Assembly: GCA_016709765.1 (NCBI GenBank)
Contig: JADJMD010000013.1
Location: 1,308,995-1,372,994 of the forward strand
Length of the DNA: 64,000 nucleotides
From: Ignavibacteriales bacterium
Lineage (GTDB): Bacteria > Bacteroidota > Ignavibacteria > Ignavibacteriales > Ignavibacteriaceae
Direction: 5' to 3'
Positions 1-8,489 of the stretch are shown here, piece by piece. The position numbers and the translations under genes are program-made. Positions within the stretch are counted from its first letter, which is position 1, and each line of letters begins with the position of its first letter. The notes under the pieces are model-generated. The model was not told the origin of the DNA, made no database searches, and worked only from the letters and a program-made list of their open reading frames with translations.

Positions 1-287
1 ATTTGAAATGATTCGACTTGGTCGACAGCAATACTTCCTTCAAATTCTTTATCAGGGACCCCCTCATAATTACTAATTATGGCTCCTTTTCCGACTATAG
101 AATCAGTTCGTACAATATAGCTATTTATCAGAAATAAGATCTTTTCCCCTGAATTTGTTTTTATTTGCACATTCTCATTTCCTGCTCTTTCAAAAAACTC
201 ATCTTTTTGTAATTCCTGCATTGAATAACAGCCTGTAAATTGTAATAATAAACAGGTGATTAATATTTTTACAGTATATTTTTTCAT
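1..287 (-). CDS. Putative lipoprotein, partial (runs off left edge)
   Basis: An open minus-strand frame starts at an ATG at 287 and remains open to the left edge, so about 95 residues are visible. It begins MKKYTVKILITCLLLQFTGC, a lipoprotein signal peptide with a lipobox ending FTGC. The start is preceded by a GGGAG-like ribosome site. The mature part (KTNSGEKILFLINSYIVRTD) resembles the adjacent 195-residue lipoprotein in style but gives no family. It is the last visible gene of the minus-strand run that starts at the sensor kinase, and a Pho-box-like site lies 47 bases upstream of its start. The function is unknown. Confidence 0.7.
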   Translation of the reverse strand, partial: MKKYTVKILITCLLLQFTGCYSMQELQKDEFFERAGNENVQIKTNSGEKILFLINSYIVRTDSIVGKGAIISNYEGVPDKEFEGSIAVDQVESFQ

Positions 288-332
288 AACCGCTCCCGTT
301 TTTTATTCGAACTTAATTTATCATTGCTCCAA

Positions 333-355
333 AGTTGTCATGAACTTGTCAAAAG
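333..355 (-). promoter_or_regulatory. Pho-box-like direct repeat upstream of a lipoprotein gene (copy 1)
   Basis: The plus strand reads TTGTCAT-GAAC-TTGTCAA at 335-352, two 7-base direct repeats with a 4-base spacer. This matches the architecture of PhoB/OmpR-type binding sites. It lies 47 bases upstream of the lipoprotein start at 287. A near-identical site is found at 3675-3697. Binding by the nearby response regulator is an inference. Confidence 0.45.
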
Positions 356-377
356 ATAGGCGGGGATTAGTTCCTGA

Positions 378-1451
378 TTAAAAAATATGTCCAAAGTTGA
401 AATATATTCCCGTCGTTTCCTCTCCAAATCCAACATCAAAACGTACAATAAAATTATCCATATAAAAACGCAAACCAATTACAGGATTAATAACCCAGTC
501 TGGTGTGGACTCGCTGTTGCCAATATCAACACCGGCAATTCCTCCGAATCGACGCCAAATTGGAAAACGAAATTCAGAATTGATTAAAACCGTTGAGTTT
601 GATAAATATCTATCCTGCGGTAAACCTCTTACTGTATTGTTGCCGCCAAGAGGAAGTTGAAGTTGATAGTTTACATCTGAAATGGTTTGAAGAATAATTC
701 TGTTAGCCCAAGCATAATTTGGTTTAAACAGAGTTAAATAAAATTGCGATAAAATACCGACTTTATAAAAAGTGTTTCCTTGTTTTAATAAATTAGGAGC
801 ATATTCATTATCTATTTCAAGAACAAATCCATTGAGCGGATTGATAAAATTTGTTCTTGTATCCCATCTGAAATTAAAAATAAAAGAAACATATTTAACA
901 TCAGTTGGAAATCTGTACTGAAGCGAACCAGTTGAATCAAAGTTATAACAACTAATACTTTTAAATCTCGCACCAAATTCTGCTACAAAATCCTTTGCAA
1001 AGCCACGGCTTAACAATGCGGTCAGTTCAATAGGTTCGCGGATATAGTTTTCGCTTCCATTTGTTTGAGTCCCCGTTTGATAATTGTAATAAGCCGAATA
1101 GAATTTATAGCTAATCCATTTGTCGTAATCAAAAGTCAAATCAAAAGCGATTGGATATTTTGTTCCCTGCCGTCTTTGTATATCCGGAGATGAAAATACA
1201 AATCTATACCATCTTTCTCCTTTAGTGCTGTTATAAAGAGTTAAATCAAAACTCTCTTTACCGCCTAAAAGATTATAAAGAAATCCTTTCCCGCCATAGC
1301 CAAACCCGGCATCGGAATCATAATTGATTATAGGAAAAACTTCCCACTCACTTGCCCTTTGAGATAAAGAATCGGTTTGTGCATTTGCATGCACATCCCA
1401 AAATAGAGAGGTAAGAGAAACAAAAATTAAAACATTATTCTTTAGTAACAT
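378..1451 (-). CDS. Outer-membrane beta-barrel protein of the surface antigen (D15/BamA-TamA barrel) type
   Basis: This 357-residue protein starts with a signal peptide (residues 1-25, ending HANAQ). It continues as alternating aromatic/hydrophobic strands typical of an outer-membrane barrel. Near the C-terminus is the motif VRGLPQDRY (274-282), the conserved VRG(F/Y) loop of the Omp85 surface-antigen barrel, followed by strand pairs FRFPIWR and GLRFYMDNFIVRFDVG and a terminal aromatic (GHIF). No POTRA domains are visible, so it is a barrel-only member and not BamA itself. It starts one base after the stop of the upstream lipoprotein gene, so the two are probably co-transcribed. What it transports or anchors cannot be read from the sequence. 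Confidence 0.75.
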   Translation of the reverse strand: MLLKNNVLIFVSLTSLFWDVHANAQTDSLSQRASEWEVFPIINYDSDAGFGYGGKGFLYNLLGGKESFDLTLYNSTKGERWYRFVFSSPDIQRRQGTKYPIAFDLTFDYDKWISYKFYSAYYNYQTGTQTNGSENYIREPIELTALLSRGFAKDFVAEFGARFKSISCYNFDSTGSLQYRFPTDVKYVSFIFNFRWDTRTNFINPLNGFVLEIDNEYAPNLLKQGNTFYKVGILSQFYLTLFKPNYAWANRIILQTISDVNYQLQLPLGGNNTVRGLPQDRYLSNSTVLINSEFRFPIWRRFGGIAGVDIGNSESTPDWVINPVIGLRFYMDNFIVRFDVGFGEETTGIYFNFGHIF

Positions 1452-1452
1452 T

Positions 1453-2040
1453 TTATTGTCTTTTAATAATTCTTGTTATTCCTGTTTGGTTATACTTTTT
1501 AAGAAGATTGGATAACACTTCTTGATTCATTCCTTCAGGATAACGGGAATACTTTTTAAGATTATCAATTTCTGAAATTGGCAGTTCCTTAGTCCATTGA
1601 GGGGTTTCACCTTCATAAGTAGCAAACAGGATCGCTGTTATTGCAGCTGGAATAGCGCAAACTAAACCTACTGCCAAAGCGCCGGATCCTCCTTCAGAAT
1701 AAGAAGCTGCTGCTCCAAACATTAACGCAGCAGGAATCACTTGAAAAAGTAATACCGAACTTCCCCAGCCACTTCCATCATAGCCTTGAATAGTAATTGA
1801 TTTAATTTCTTGTATAGGTTCAAAAAATAGATTCGGAAAGTCTAATGGATTAACAGGCATTGTAGCAAAAATAATTGCTGTGTCCTGTATGCAAACAATT
1901 TCACTAACAAATTTATATCCGTCTTTAAGGGTGACTTCTGTTTTATCACCATTGGCAGATACAACATACTTTCCAGATGAACAACCAATAAATATTAGTA
2001 GTTGAGAAAAACAACATAGTATTAAGATTATCTTTTTCAT
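1453..2040 (-). CDS. Putative lipoprotein with two hydrophobic segments
   Basis: This 195-residue protein opens with a lipoprotein signal (LLIFIGC, Cys20). A short polar region follows, then two hydrophobic Gly/Ala-rich segments (about residues 92-112 and 122-143). I recognise no family. Its ATG overlaps the stop codon of the upstream 528-residue gene in an ATGA arrangement (2037-2040), which suggests translational coupling. It ends two bases before the start of the outer-membrane barrel gene. The three genes look like one envelope operon whose role is unknown. Confidence 0.7.
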   Translation of the reverse strand: MKKIILILCCFSQLLIFIGCSSGKYVVSANGDKTEVTLKDGYKFVSEIVCIQDTAIIFATMPVNPLDFPNLFFEPIQEIKSITIQGYDGSGWGSSVLLFQVIPAALMFGAAASYSEGGSGALAVGLVCAIPAAITAILFATYEGETPQWTKELPISEIDNLKKYSRYPEGMNQEVLSNLLKKYNQTGITRIIKRQ

Positions 2041-3623
2041 TTTTCCTCCTTGAGAGAAAATTTACTGTGGAAAAACTCTCTCTCTAATAGTTCACTGTTT
2101 TCTATCCAGCTATCAGCAAGAAAGCGGAGTGTTCCTTTAACATCGTAAAGATTAAATGTGTAGAGATCGTTTTTATTGTTTATCCAACTGCCGCGTATCC
2201 ATTCATTGTAATATCCTTTTGAATAGATGAGAAATGTTTGTTCGCAATTATTATTTTTTGGAATGTTATAATTAAGATAGTAGCAATCACCCGGGTCAGT
2301 TTTAAGATAATATTGATCATCATTGTTTATATAACTTAATAATGAATCAGAATCATTTCCATTGCCATCGGTTACTTCAACTGGATAAATAAGCTCAGTT
2401 GCTATCTTGATATTTGCAGATGTTGTAGTATCGAAAGCAATATAATCAATCATAAAATTATCAGGTATAAATTCTAACCGGATTAAAAGTGTATCAGAAT
2501 TACTTTCAGGTAATTCTGCTGCAATATATTTCCAATTAAGGGGTCCGGCGTCTTTAAACTTTCCAAATTCTTTCCAAAAACCTTTATCAAATAATTTTAT
2601 TTTAATTCCTGAAAACGCATCATATATCATTTTAAACTGAGAAGCATAAACAGAATCATTATTCATCTTATTTGTCCACTCCAATCCTGCCACTCCTTGT
2701 GAGCCAATTACAACATCGTAAAGAAGAGTTGTGCTCAACAATGTGTTCCGGTATTTCACAAGCATTTTCGTTGGTAAATTTTTATTTGATGGAACTTTAA
2801 TATCGATCCAATCAAACACAGGCCCGTTTCTTAATTCATTTACTTTATCTACACCGCTCCTAAAAAAAATATTATCATCCTTTGTTAAAACATCAGTTAG
2901 ATTAATTCCGTTTTTACTAACAGCAAGTGTTATTGGTGTTGGCCTTGATAAGAGTAATAATTTATTTGCTATAGATGGAAATAATTCTGTACCTATTGGA
3001 TGTTCTGCAACCACAACTTCAAATTTATTTATAAAATGAGTTTCGAGAGCTTCATTGGTAATTTTCAACTTTAAAGTGTTATCCCTAATTTTTTGTTTTA
3101 GTAAATCAATATCGTTATCCTCAATCTGTCGGGAGATACATTCAGAAAATAATTCAACTTCAAGATTGTACTCTTCACCATCATAAGCATAGACTGTCGG
3201 ACAGGATCCAAAACAGCACTTTGGACAGGCAATGCAATAAATGCCTAAAAAGGTTAAAGGAGCAGCTGTAAAGCTTAATAGGAAAGAAGCAAAATATCTT
3301 CCTCCACTTGTAGTTTCTTCGTAAGTAATAATTGCTGTGATGCTATCAAGCGGAAGCTTAATCTTTTTTGATTTTTGTTTTAATGAATAATTTACTTCGA
3401 TAATTCCATCCCCTGAAATATGTTTATCGTAAACATTAAAACCATCCGGAAAAAGGAATATAGAATTGTCAGATTTAAATACTTTTGCCTGAATATCTAC
3501 ATAGTTACCCTCTTGCAGTGAACCCGGATCTATTTTTGTTGCTTGGTAAGTTGGATAACATTGATTAATTATTAACGGTAAAAGTAAAAGCGGAATAAAT
3601 ATTTTAGTGTATTTAGATTTCAT
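2037..3623 (-). CDS. Hypothetical envelope protein with Cys-rich CCFGSCPTVYAYDG segment
   Basis: This is a 528-residue protein if translated from the ATG at 3623, which is preceded by a good AAAAGGAG site. An upstream ATG at 3683 lies in frame but has no comparable site and lies upstream of a probable regulatory element. It starts with a signal or anchor sequence (KIFIPLLLLPLIINQC), possibly a degenerate lipobox. A hydrophobic stretch (about 112-133) leads into a Cys cluster, CIACPKCCFGSCP (about 130-142), followed by TVYAYDGEEY. The remainder is mixed alpha/beta without a motif I can name. Its stop overlaps the next gene by ATGA. A Pho-box-like site lies 53 bases upstream. The function is unknown. 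Confidence 0.7.
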   Translation of the reverse strand: MKSKYTKIFIPLLLLPLIINQCYPTYQATKIDPGSLQEGNYVDIQAKVFKSDNSIFLFPDGFNVYDKHISGDGIIEVNYSLKQKSKKIKLPLDSITAIITYEETTSGGRYFASFLLSFTAAPLTFLGIYCIACPKCCFGSCPTVYAYDGEEYNLEVELFSECISRQIEDNDIDLLKQKIRDNTLKLKITNEALETHFINKFEVVVAEHPIGTELFPSIANKLLLLSRPTPITLAVSKNGINLTDVLTKDDNIFFRSGVDKVNELRNGPVFDWIDIKVPSNKNLPTKMLVKYRNTLLSTTLLYDVVIGSQGVAGLEWTNKMNNDSVYASQFKMIYDAFSGIKIKLFDKGFWKEFGKFKDAGPLNWKYIAAELPESNSDTLLIRLEFIPDNFMIDYIAFDTTTSANIKIATELIYPVEVTDGNGNDSDSLLSYINNDDQYYLKTDPGDCYYLNYNIPKNNNCEQTFLIYSKGYYNEWIRGSWINNKNDLYTFNLYDVKGTLRFLADSWIENSELLEREFFHSKFSLKEEK

Positions 3624-3674
3624 AAAAACTCCTTTTAACGATTCTGTTATTAACATAATATTTTGATTGAAGGG

Positions 3675-3697
3675 AGTTGTCATGAAATTGTAAAAAG
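3675..3697 (-). promoter_or_regulatory. Pho-box-like direct repeat upstream of envelope operon (copy 2)
   Basis: The plus strand reads TTGTCAT-GAAA-TTGTAAA at 3677-3694. It differs from the copy at 335-352 at only a few positions, and the flanks match too (AGTTGTCATGAA before and AAAAGA after). It lies 53 bases upstream of the start at 3623, almost the same spacing as copy 1. The spacing and sequence conservation point to a transcription factor site, plausibly for the OmpR-type regulator encoded next door. Confidence 0.45.
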
Positions 3698-3740
3698 AAA
3701 GCCAGAGAACTTTTTTACGCTAAAAAATAAGTTAGTTTAA

Positions 3741-4421
3741 CTATTTTTGAAATTTGTAACCAACTGTATAAGCCGTAATAAGATGTTTTGGATTTGCAGG
3801 ATCATCTTCAATTTTCTTTCGGAGTGAAAGGATATAATTATCAACAGTACGAGTTGTTGGATATGAATCATATCCCCAGACTTCATCAAGAAATTTGTCT
3901 CTTGAAATTACTTCTGCTTCGTGATCAATAAAGTAATGAAGAATTCTATATTCAGTTGCAGAAAGTTTTACCTGATTGTTTCCCTTCGACATTTCCTGTT
4001 TTATAAAGTTTATTTTAATATCTGCAAATTCCACTTCCTCAATTTTTCCAGGCTCATAAGTAGTTCTTCGTATAAGCGATTTTATACGCGCAAGTAGTTC
4101 GCGAATGCTAAATGGCTTTGTTACATAATCATCTGCGCCTATTTCAAGCCCCATTATTTTATCAATCTCCTCTTTTCTACTGGTAACCATGATAATTGGA
4201 GTTTTTATACCATCACTTCTTAAATCTTTGCAAATCTCAATTCCATCTTTGCCGGGCAAAATTAGATCTAAAATTATTAAATCAAATTTTTTGTTGTGAG
4301 CAAGCTCAAAACCAATTATGCCTGTATCAGCTTCAGATGTAGAATAACCTTCATTCGTAAGGCTTTCGTTAATTCCAGTTCTTATAGCTGGGTCATCTTC
4401 AATAATTAGAATTTTCTTCAT
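3741..4421 (-). CDS. Two-component response regulator, OmpR/PhoB family
   Basis: This is a 226-residue protein counted from the ATG at 4421, which has a GGAG site six bases upstream. Earlier in-frame ATGs lack one. The receiver domain (1-115) has the acidic pocket EDD at 8-10, phospho-acceptor D52 (LIILDLILPGKDG) and K102 (VTKPFS). A winged-helix DNA-binding domain follows (about 130-226), with the typical LSATEYRILHYF and TRTVDNYILSLRKKI segments. It overlaps the end of the sensor kinase gene by 23 bases, so it is a cognate pair. It is a candidate to bind the two Pho-box-like repeats at 3675-3697 and 333-355. Confidence 0.93.
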   Translation of the reverse strand: MKKILIIEDDPAIRTGINESLTNEGYSTSEADTGIIGFELAHNKKFDLIILDLILPGKDGIEICKDLRSDGIKTPIIMVTSRKEEIDKIMGLEIGADDYVTKPFSIRELLARIKSLIRRTTYEPGKIEEVEFADIKINFIKQEMSKGNNQVKLSATEYRILHYFIDHEAEVISRDKFLDEVWGYDSYPTTRTVDNYILSLRKKIEDDPANPKHLITAYTVGYKFQK

Positions 4422-6885
4422 CATCTGCTCCGTCATTATTTGATAAAGTCGGAAAACAAAGAGTAATAACGCTTCCAATGCCTATTGAGCTATCTATTAA
4501 TGTTTTACCTTTGTGTTCGTCCATAATATGTTTTACAATAGGAAGTCCCAATCCCGTGCCGCCTATTTTTTTTGTTTTTGCATTATCAGACCTAAAGAAA
4601 GGATCAAATATCTTTTCAAAATCTGAATGATTGATTCCTATCCCAATATCTTTAACACTAACGCAAACAAAATTGTTTTCAGGATAAGTTGAGATAGTAA
4701 TTTCCTTTTTGTCTGTTGAAAACCGGATAGCATTTGAAATTATATTCTCAATAGCTTCAGTTATTGCGTCAGCATCTCCGTAAATCAGATCATTAAAATT
4801 TTCAATCTTTGTTTCAAGATTAAATCCTTTCATCTTTAACGTGTAATGCATTATTTCAATTACATCTTTAACAATTTTATTTAAGCCAATCTCGTGGAAA
4901 GAATAATTCTGCACACCTTTTTCTATCTTTGAAAAATCGAGTACATTATTTATTAAACGTTTTAATCGATCAGTTTCACCTTCAATTATTTCAAGATGAC
5001 CTTTTGATTTATTTGAAAGACCACTTTCATTTCCAAGCAGCATTTCAGCGAAGATCTTGATAGAGGTTAGCGGGGTTTTTAATTCGTGTGATATATTAGA
5101 TACAAACAAAGATTTATGTTGATTCAGTTCTTCAAGCTTTTCAATTTCAACCTTTCCGCGGATTAGCTGCTCCTGGAGTTTTATTCTTTCAATAGTTGAA
5201 CCTGCATTTATTCCAATGTCTTTTAATAGGTCAACATCCTCAGTAGAAAACCTGGTCCCAGATTTTTTATTCCCCAATAATATAAACCCATATAGTTCTT
5301 CATTAACAGATTTTATCGGAACAACAAGATTTATTTCCCATCGGATAAGAGTGTTTTGGAAAATAGTTGAGATGTCTGCATCGTTCTCAACTTTATTTTT
5401 GATAGCTGCCGCCTGAAATCGCTTTCTTTCTAAATTTTCAGGCTTCATTCTCAAGCTTTTATTGGCTAACCGATCAAATTTCTTTTGGGATCTTATGAAT
5501 AGCCGACCTGTTTGGTTATCGAGTTCGCTAAAACCAATTTTTTCAATTGGAATAAGATTATCAATTTCTCTGATTAAATATTCACCAAGTGAACTAACAT
5601 CATTATAATTTTTAATCTGTGCAGTAAACCGATTTAACTCTTCTCTAAAGTTATATTGAATTCTAAAAAATTTCTTATCAACAAATTTCTGGACTTTAGT
5701 TTTAATTGGTTGAAATAGAACCGCAAGCAGTATTGCTGCTATGGCAGAAATAGTAGATTGATTTGAAGTGTGCAACGTAGCAACAAAAATTCCAACTGCA
5801 GCAGAATACAAAACGAGTAAAATCGAAATAACAATTATATATACAATACTTCTATTAATTACTTCGTCAATATCCAGTATATGATACTTGACAATTGCAA
5901 TAGCGAAAGTTAAAGGTACAGCTAACTGTAAAAGAATAATTATCTTTTCCGGCAAAAGTCCTGCCCCTGTAAACTCTTGTGGCAGCACCCAAAAAGCAAT
6001 AAAACTTAATGGGCCAATAATAAATCCCAGGAGCAGCCACTTTAATTTTTTTCTTTCTACTTCACCATTCTCCCTAAAATATGTTATAAAAAAAATAATA
6101 ATGGCGGCAATCACAGCAATAGCAATATAAATTCTAGTTACAGTAAATACCTGCAGATAATTCTGCATCGACTGAGTATCATTAATGACTGAAGAATAAA
6201 TAAAAGTGATAGTGCTTAATATTGAAAGCAAGCAGGCAATAACATAATTAAAGTAAATAAATATACGCCATCTCAGCTCATTGTTTCTAGGAAAAGAGAA
6301 GGCAAAGTGAATAAATAGTGCTGGTGTAAAAACATATGAAAAGTGAAATATACCTTGCAGAATATAGCTTAAAATAGGGGGATGTGTATTTTGATTTGCC
6401 CAAGTCGTGCACATTATTAATGCGATCCCAACACTTGCCCAATGAAATATATTTGCTGCTTTGCTTTTACTTCTTTTAATCAAGACAAAAAGTGCGATAA
6501 TAAAAAAAAGTAGTGCAGTAAGTGATGTGCTAATGATGTAAAAATCATCATAAAATTTGGTAAGCCTAATGTTTAATTTACGCTCACCAGAGATGCCAAT
6601 TACTTTGATTGAAACTATATCGCCAATATTTTTTCTATCTGTAATATATTCAACATTTTCATTGTTACTAATTATAAAACCCTCAATTGAATGCAGTTTA
6701 TCATTTGAGGAAAGTTTATATGGATTGTCTTTGGTTATGATTATGGAATTAAGCGGGTATTGCCCGGAAATCTGGAAAGGAAGCTTAGCCTTTTGATTTA
6801 TACTTACAATTCCTGCGGAACATAAAATTAATAATAATGTGTCAACAAGAAGTATGTATTTTAATTTGGCACTCGCCTCAATCAT
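4399..6885 (-). CDS. Membrane sensor histidine kinase with 7TM-type N-terminus and GAF domain
   Basis: This 828-residue protein begins with one TM segment and an extracytoplasmic region of about 90 residues. About eight more TM helices follow (roughly 120-370). A GAF-like domain (about 400-560, FGILLGNKKSGTRFSTEDVDLL-type ending) and a coiled linker lead to HisKA with the phospho-acceptor His near residue 600 (SNISHELKTPLTS). The HATPase_c domain has an N-box (AIENIISNAIRFS), G1 (DIGIGI) and G2 (GGTGLGLPIVK). It overlaps the response regulator gene, so the two form one signalling unit. The signal is unknown; the downstream genes suggest an envelope or nutrient stress. Confidence 0.9.
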   Translation of the reverse strand: MIEASAKLKYILLVDTLLLILCSAGIVSINQKAKLPFQISGQYPLNSIIITKDNPYKLSSNDKLHSIEGFIISNNENVEYITDRKNIGDIVSIKVIGISGERKLNIRLTKFYDDFYIISTSLTALLFFIIALFVLIKRSKSKAANIFHWASVGIALIMCTTWANQNTHPPILSYILQGIFHFSYVFTPALFIHFAFSFPRNNELRWRIFIYFNYVIACLLSILSTITFIYSSVINDTQSMQNYLQVFTVTRIYIAIAVIAAIIIFFITYFRENGEVERKKLKWLLLGFIIGPLSFIAFWVLPQEFTGAGLLPEKIIILLQLAVPLTFAIAIVKYHILDIDEVINRSIVYIIVISILLVLYSAAVGIFVATLHTSNQSTISAIAAILLAVLFQPIKTKVQKFVDKKFFRIQYNFREELNRFTAQIKNYNDVSSLGEYLIREIDNLIPIEKIGFSELDNQTGRLFIRSQKKFDRLANKSLRMKPENLERKRFQAAAIKNKVENDADISTIFQNTLIRWEINLVVPIKSVNEELYGFILLGNKKSGTRFSTEDVDLLKDIGINAGSTIERIKLQEQLIRGKVEIEKLEELNQHKSLFVSNISHELKTPLTSIKIFAEMLLGNESGLSNKSKGHLEIIEGETDRLKRLINNVLDFSKIEKGVQNYSFHEIGLNKIVKDVIEIMHYTLKMKGFNLETKIENFNDLIYGDADAITEAIENIISNAIRFSTDKKEITISTYPENNFVCVSVKDIGIGINHSDFEKIFDPFFRSDNAKTKKIGGTGLGLPIVKHIMDEHKGKTLIDSSIGIGSVITLCFPTLSNNDGADDEENSNY

Positions 6886-7000
6886 TAATGCCTCTATGAA
6901 TTAAGGATGAGATACAAGATTTTAGTTAAACACTATTTAAATGTAATTCTTTTTGTGTCTTAATGAAATGATGGGTTGATAATTATTACTAATAAAGGAA

Positions 7001-7033
7001 TTATAATAAAAGGGGACTCATAAGAGAGTCCCA
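7001..7033 (-). terminator. Rho-independent terminator after the POT transporter gene
   Basis: The perfect stem GGGACTC/GAGTCCC (7013-7019 and 7026-7032) with a 6-base loop is followed, on the minus strand, by a T-rich run (CCTTTTATTATAA). It lies just beyond the stop of the transporter gene at 7051. Confidence 0.8.
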
Positions 7034-7050
7034 TAATCAATTAAGAATTC

Positions 7051-8337
7051 TTAAGCATTTTTAGTTGGGCTTACAAATTTATTGTAAAGCAAAAGTCCGA
7101 TGATTGTAGCGACACCTATCAGACTAAAAATAATCCAGAGGGTACTTGGCTGATTTAATTTATCAACAAAGTGAACATACAAATTAGCACCGAGTAGACT
7201 GCCTATAAAACTTCCCAACACTCCATATAAAAATGAGTAACCCAAGTATAGGGCTTTTTTATCTTCAGGTGCGATCAACCCAACATAACTTATAAACTTT
7301 GGATGCGCGGTCATTTCTCCAATTGAGAATATTATAATGCCAAGCATAAATACCCAGATGTTGGTATTGATAGCCAAAATAGCCATTCCAACCGTTCCCA
7401 TTGCAATTCCCGCAATCATAGTCGGCAAAGCTTTTGTATGTTTTACGATGTTTGATACAATTATTTGAAGCAGAATAATTGTTCCTGCATTTATTACCGT
7501 AACGTGTTCAACATCAAATTTCCAATTAATGTCAATTCCAATTCCACCGAGAACGCCATTAACAAAATTATTTAGTGAAGTTGCATCAACATATTTTTGA
7601 ACATACCAAAGGACTGAATCAAACATCTGGAAATACAAAATCCAAAAACCCGAATAGATAACTATCAATCCAATAAACTTAAAATCAGTTAAAACCATTA
7701 CAGCACCTTTTAAAACTTCTGCAAGTGTTTTGGTGCTTTCGGGTCTTTTAGGCTCTTTATAAATTAAAAATGTGGGAATTAACATAGCTGCAGTTGCAAT
7801 TGCGGAAGCCATCATAACATATTCCCAGCCAAAAGTATTTTTAATATAGGGAACAAGAATAAGTGGAAATAAAAATGCACCAAGATTTATTGACCAATAA
7901 AAAATTCCAAATCCAAGTGTGCTGTTGCTTTCATTAGTTGATCTTGCAATTGTTCCAGAAATCATAGGTTTAAATGCGCCGGCTCCAACTGCCATTATTA
8001 TCAAACTTCCAAACACCATTGCATATTCTGTTGTTTGGCTGGTAAGAAAATATCCTAATCCTAAAAAGATAAATGCAAATGTTAAAACTCTTTTATAACC
8101 AAATCGATCCCCAATTGCGCCGGATAGAATTGGTAATATGTAAAGCATTGGTTGGATAACGCTTTTAATTAAACCAACGCTTTCTTTTGTGTAACTGAGC
8201 TGGTCAGTCATGTAAACAGAAAGAATGCTCATCATTCCATAATAGGAGCCTCTTTCAAAAAACTCCATCATTATTACAACCCAATAATTTAAGGGAAAAG
8301 ATTTAATCCCTGATTTTGATGTTTCTTGTTCGCTCAT
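7051..8337 (-). CDS. POT/PTR-family (MFS) proton-dependent oligopeptide transporter
   Basis: This 428-residue protein has about 12 TM helices. The N-terminus carries the POT signature region: a FFERGSYYGMMSILSVYMTDQL helix 1 with the (E/Y)RxxYYG-type motif, and GAIGDRFGYKR in the first cytoplasmic loop. POT proteins import di- and tripeptides with protons across the inner membrane. This fits the secreted peptidases encoded in the window, although some POT members carry other substrates. It is monocistronic, with its own terminator downstream. Confidence 0.85.
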   Translation of the reverse strand: MSEQETSKSGIKSFPLNYWVVIMMEFFERGSYYGMMSILSVYMTDQLSYTKESVGLIKSVIQPMLYILPILSGAIGDRFGYKRVLTFAFIFLGLGYFLTSQTTEYAMVFGSLIIMAVGAGAFKPMISGTIARSTNESNSTLGFGIFYWSINLGAFLFPLILVPYIKNTFGWEYVMMASAIATAAMLIPTFLIYKEPKRPESTKTLAEVLKGAVMVLTDFKFIGLIVIYSGFWILYFQMFDSVLWYVQKYVDATSLNNFVNGVLGGIGIDINWKFDVEHVTVINAGTIILLQIIVSNIVKHTKALPTMIAGIAMGTVGMAILAINTNIWVFMLGIIIFSIGEMTAHPKFISYVGLIAPEDKKALYLGYSFLYGVLGSFIGSLLGANLYVHFVDKLNQPSTLWIIFSLIGVATIIGLLLYNKFVSPTKNA

Positions 8338-8412
8338 CTGTTGTCCTTTTTAGTTGCCAGATTTTGAGATTATTGATTCTAAAAGTAATGAAAATGTAAG
8401 ATAAGATATAAT

Positions 8413-8436
8413 AAAAAAGGCACGATTTCTCGTGCC
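8413..8436 (-). terminator. Rho-independent terminator after the M28 peptidase gene
   Basis: The stem GGCACGA/TCGTGCC (8419-8425 and 8430-8436) with a 4-base loop is followed on the minus strand by TTTTTTATTATA. It serves the peptidase gene ending at 8490. Confidence 0.8.
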
Positions 8437-8452
8437 TGAATTAACAAAAATT

Positions 8453-8480
8453 GTCACACCGAGCGGAGTCGAAGTGTGAG
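8453..8480. repeat. Short palindromic intergenic element (GTCACAC...GTGTGA family)
   Basis: The sequence GTCACAC-CGAGCGGAGTCGAA-GTGTGAG is an imperfect inverted repeat. A close relative, TGTCACAC-TGAGCCGAAGCGGAA-GTGTGACA, lies at 62102-62132. The shared core between the arms shows this is a dispersed element and not a gene-specific structure. Confidence 0.6.
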
Positions 8481-8489
8481 GAGTAGAAT

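Noticed and set aside
387..587. Plus-strand frame opposite the outer-membrane barrel gene
   Set aside because: It lies wholly inside a gene with clear family motifs on the other strand and has no ribosome site or recognisable domain.
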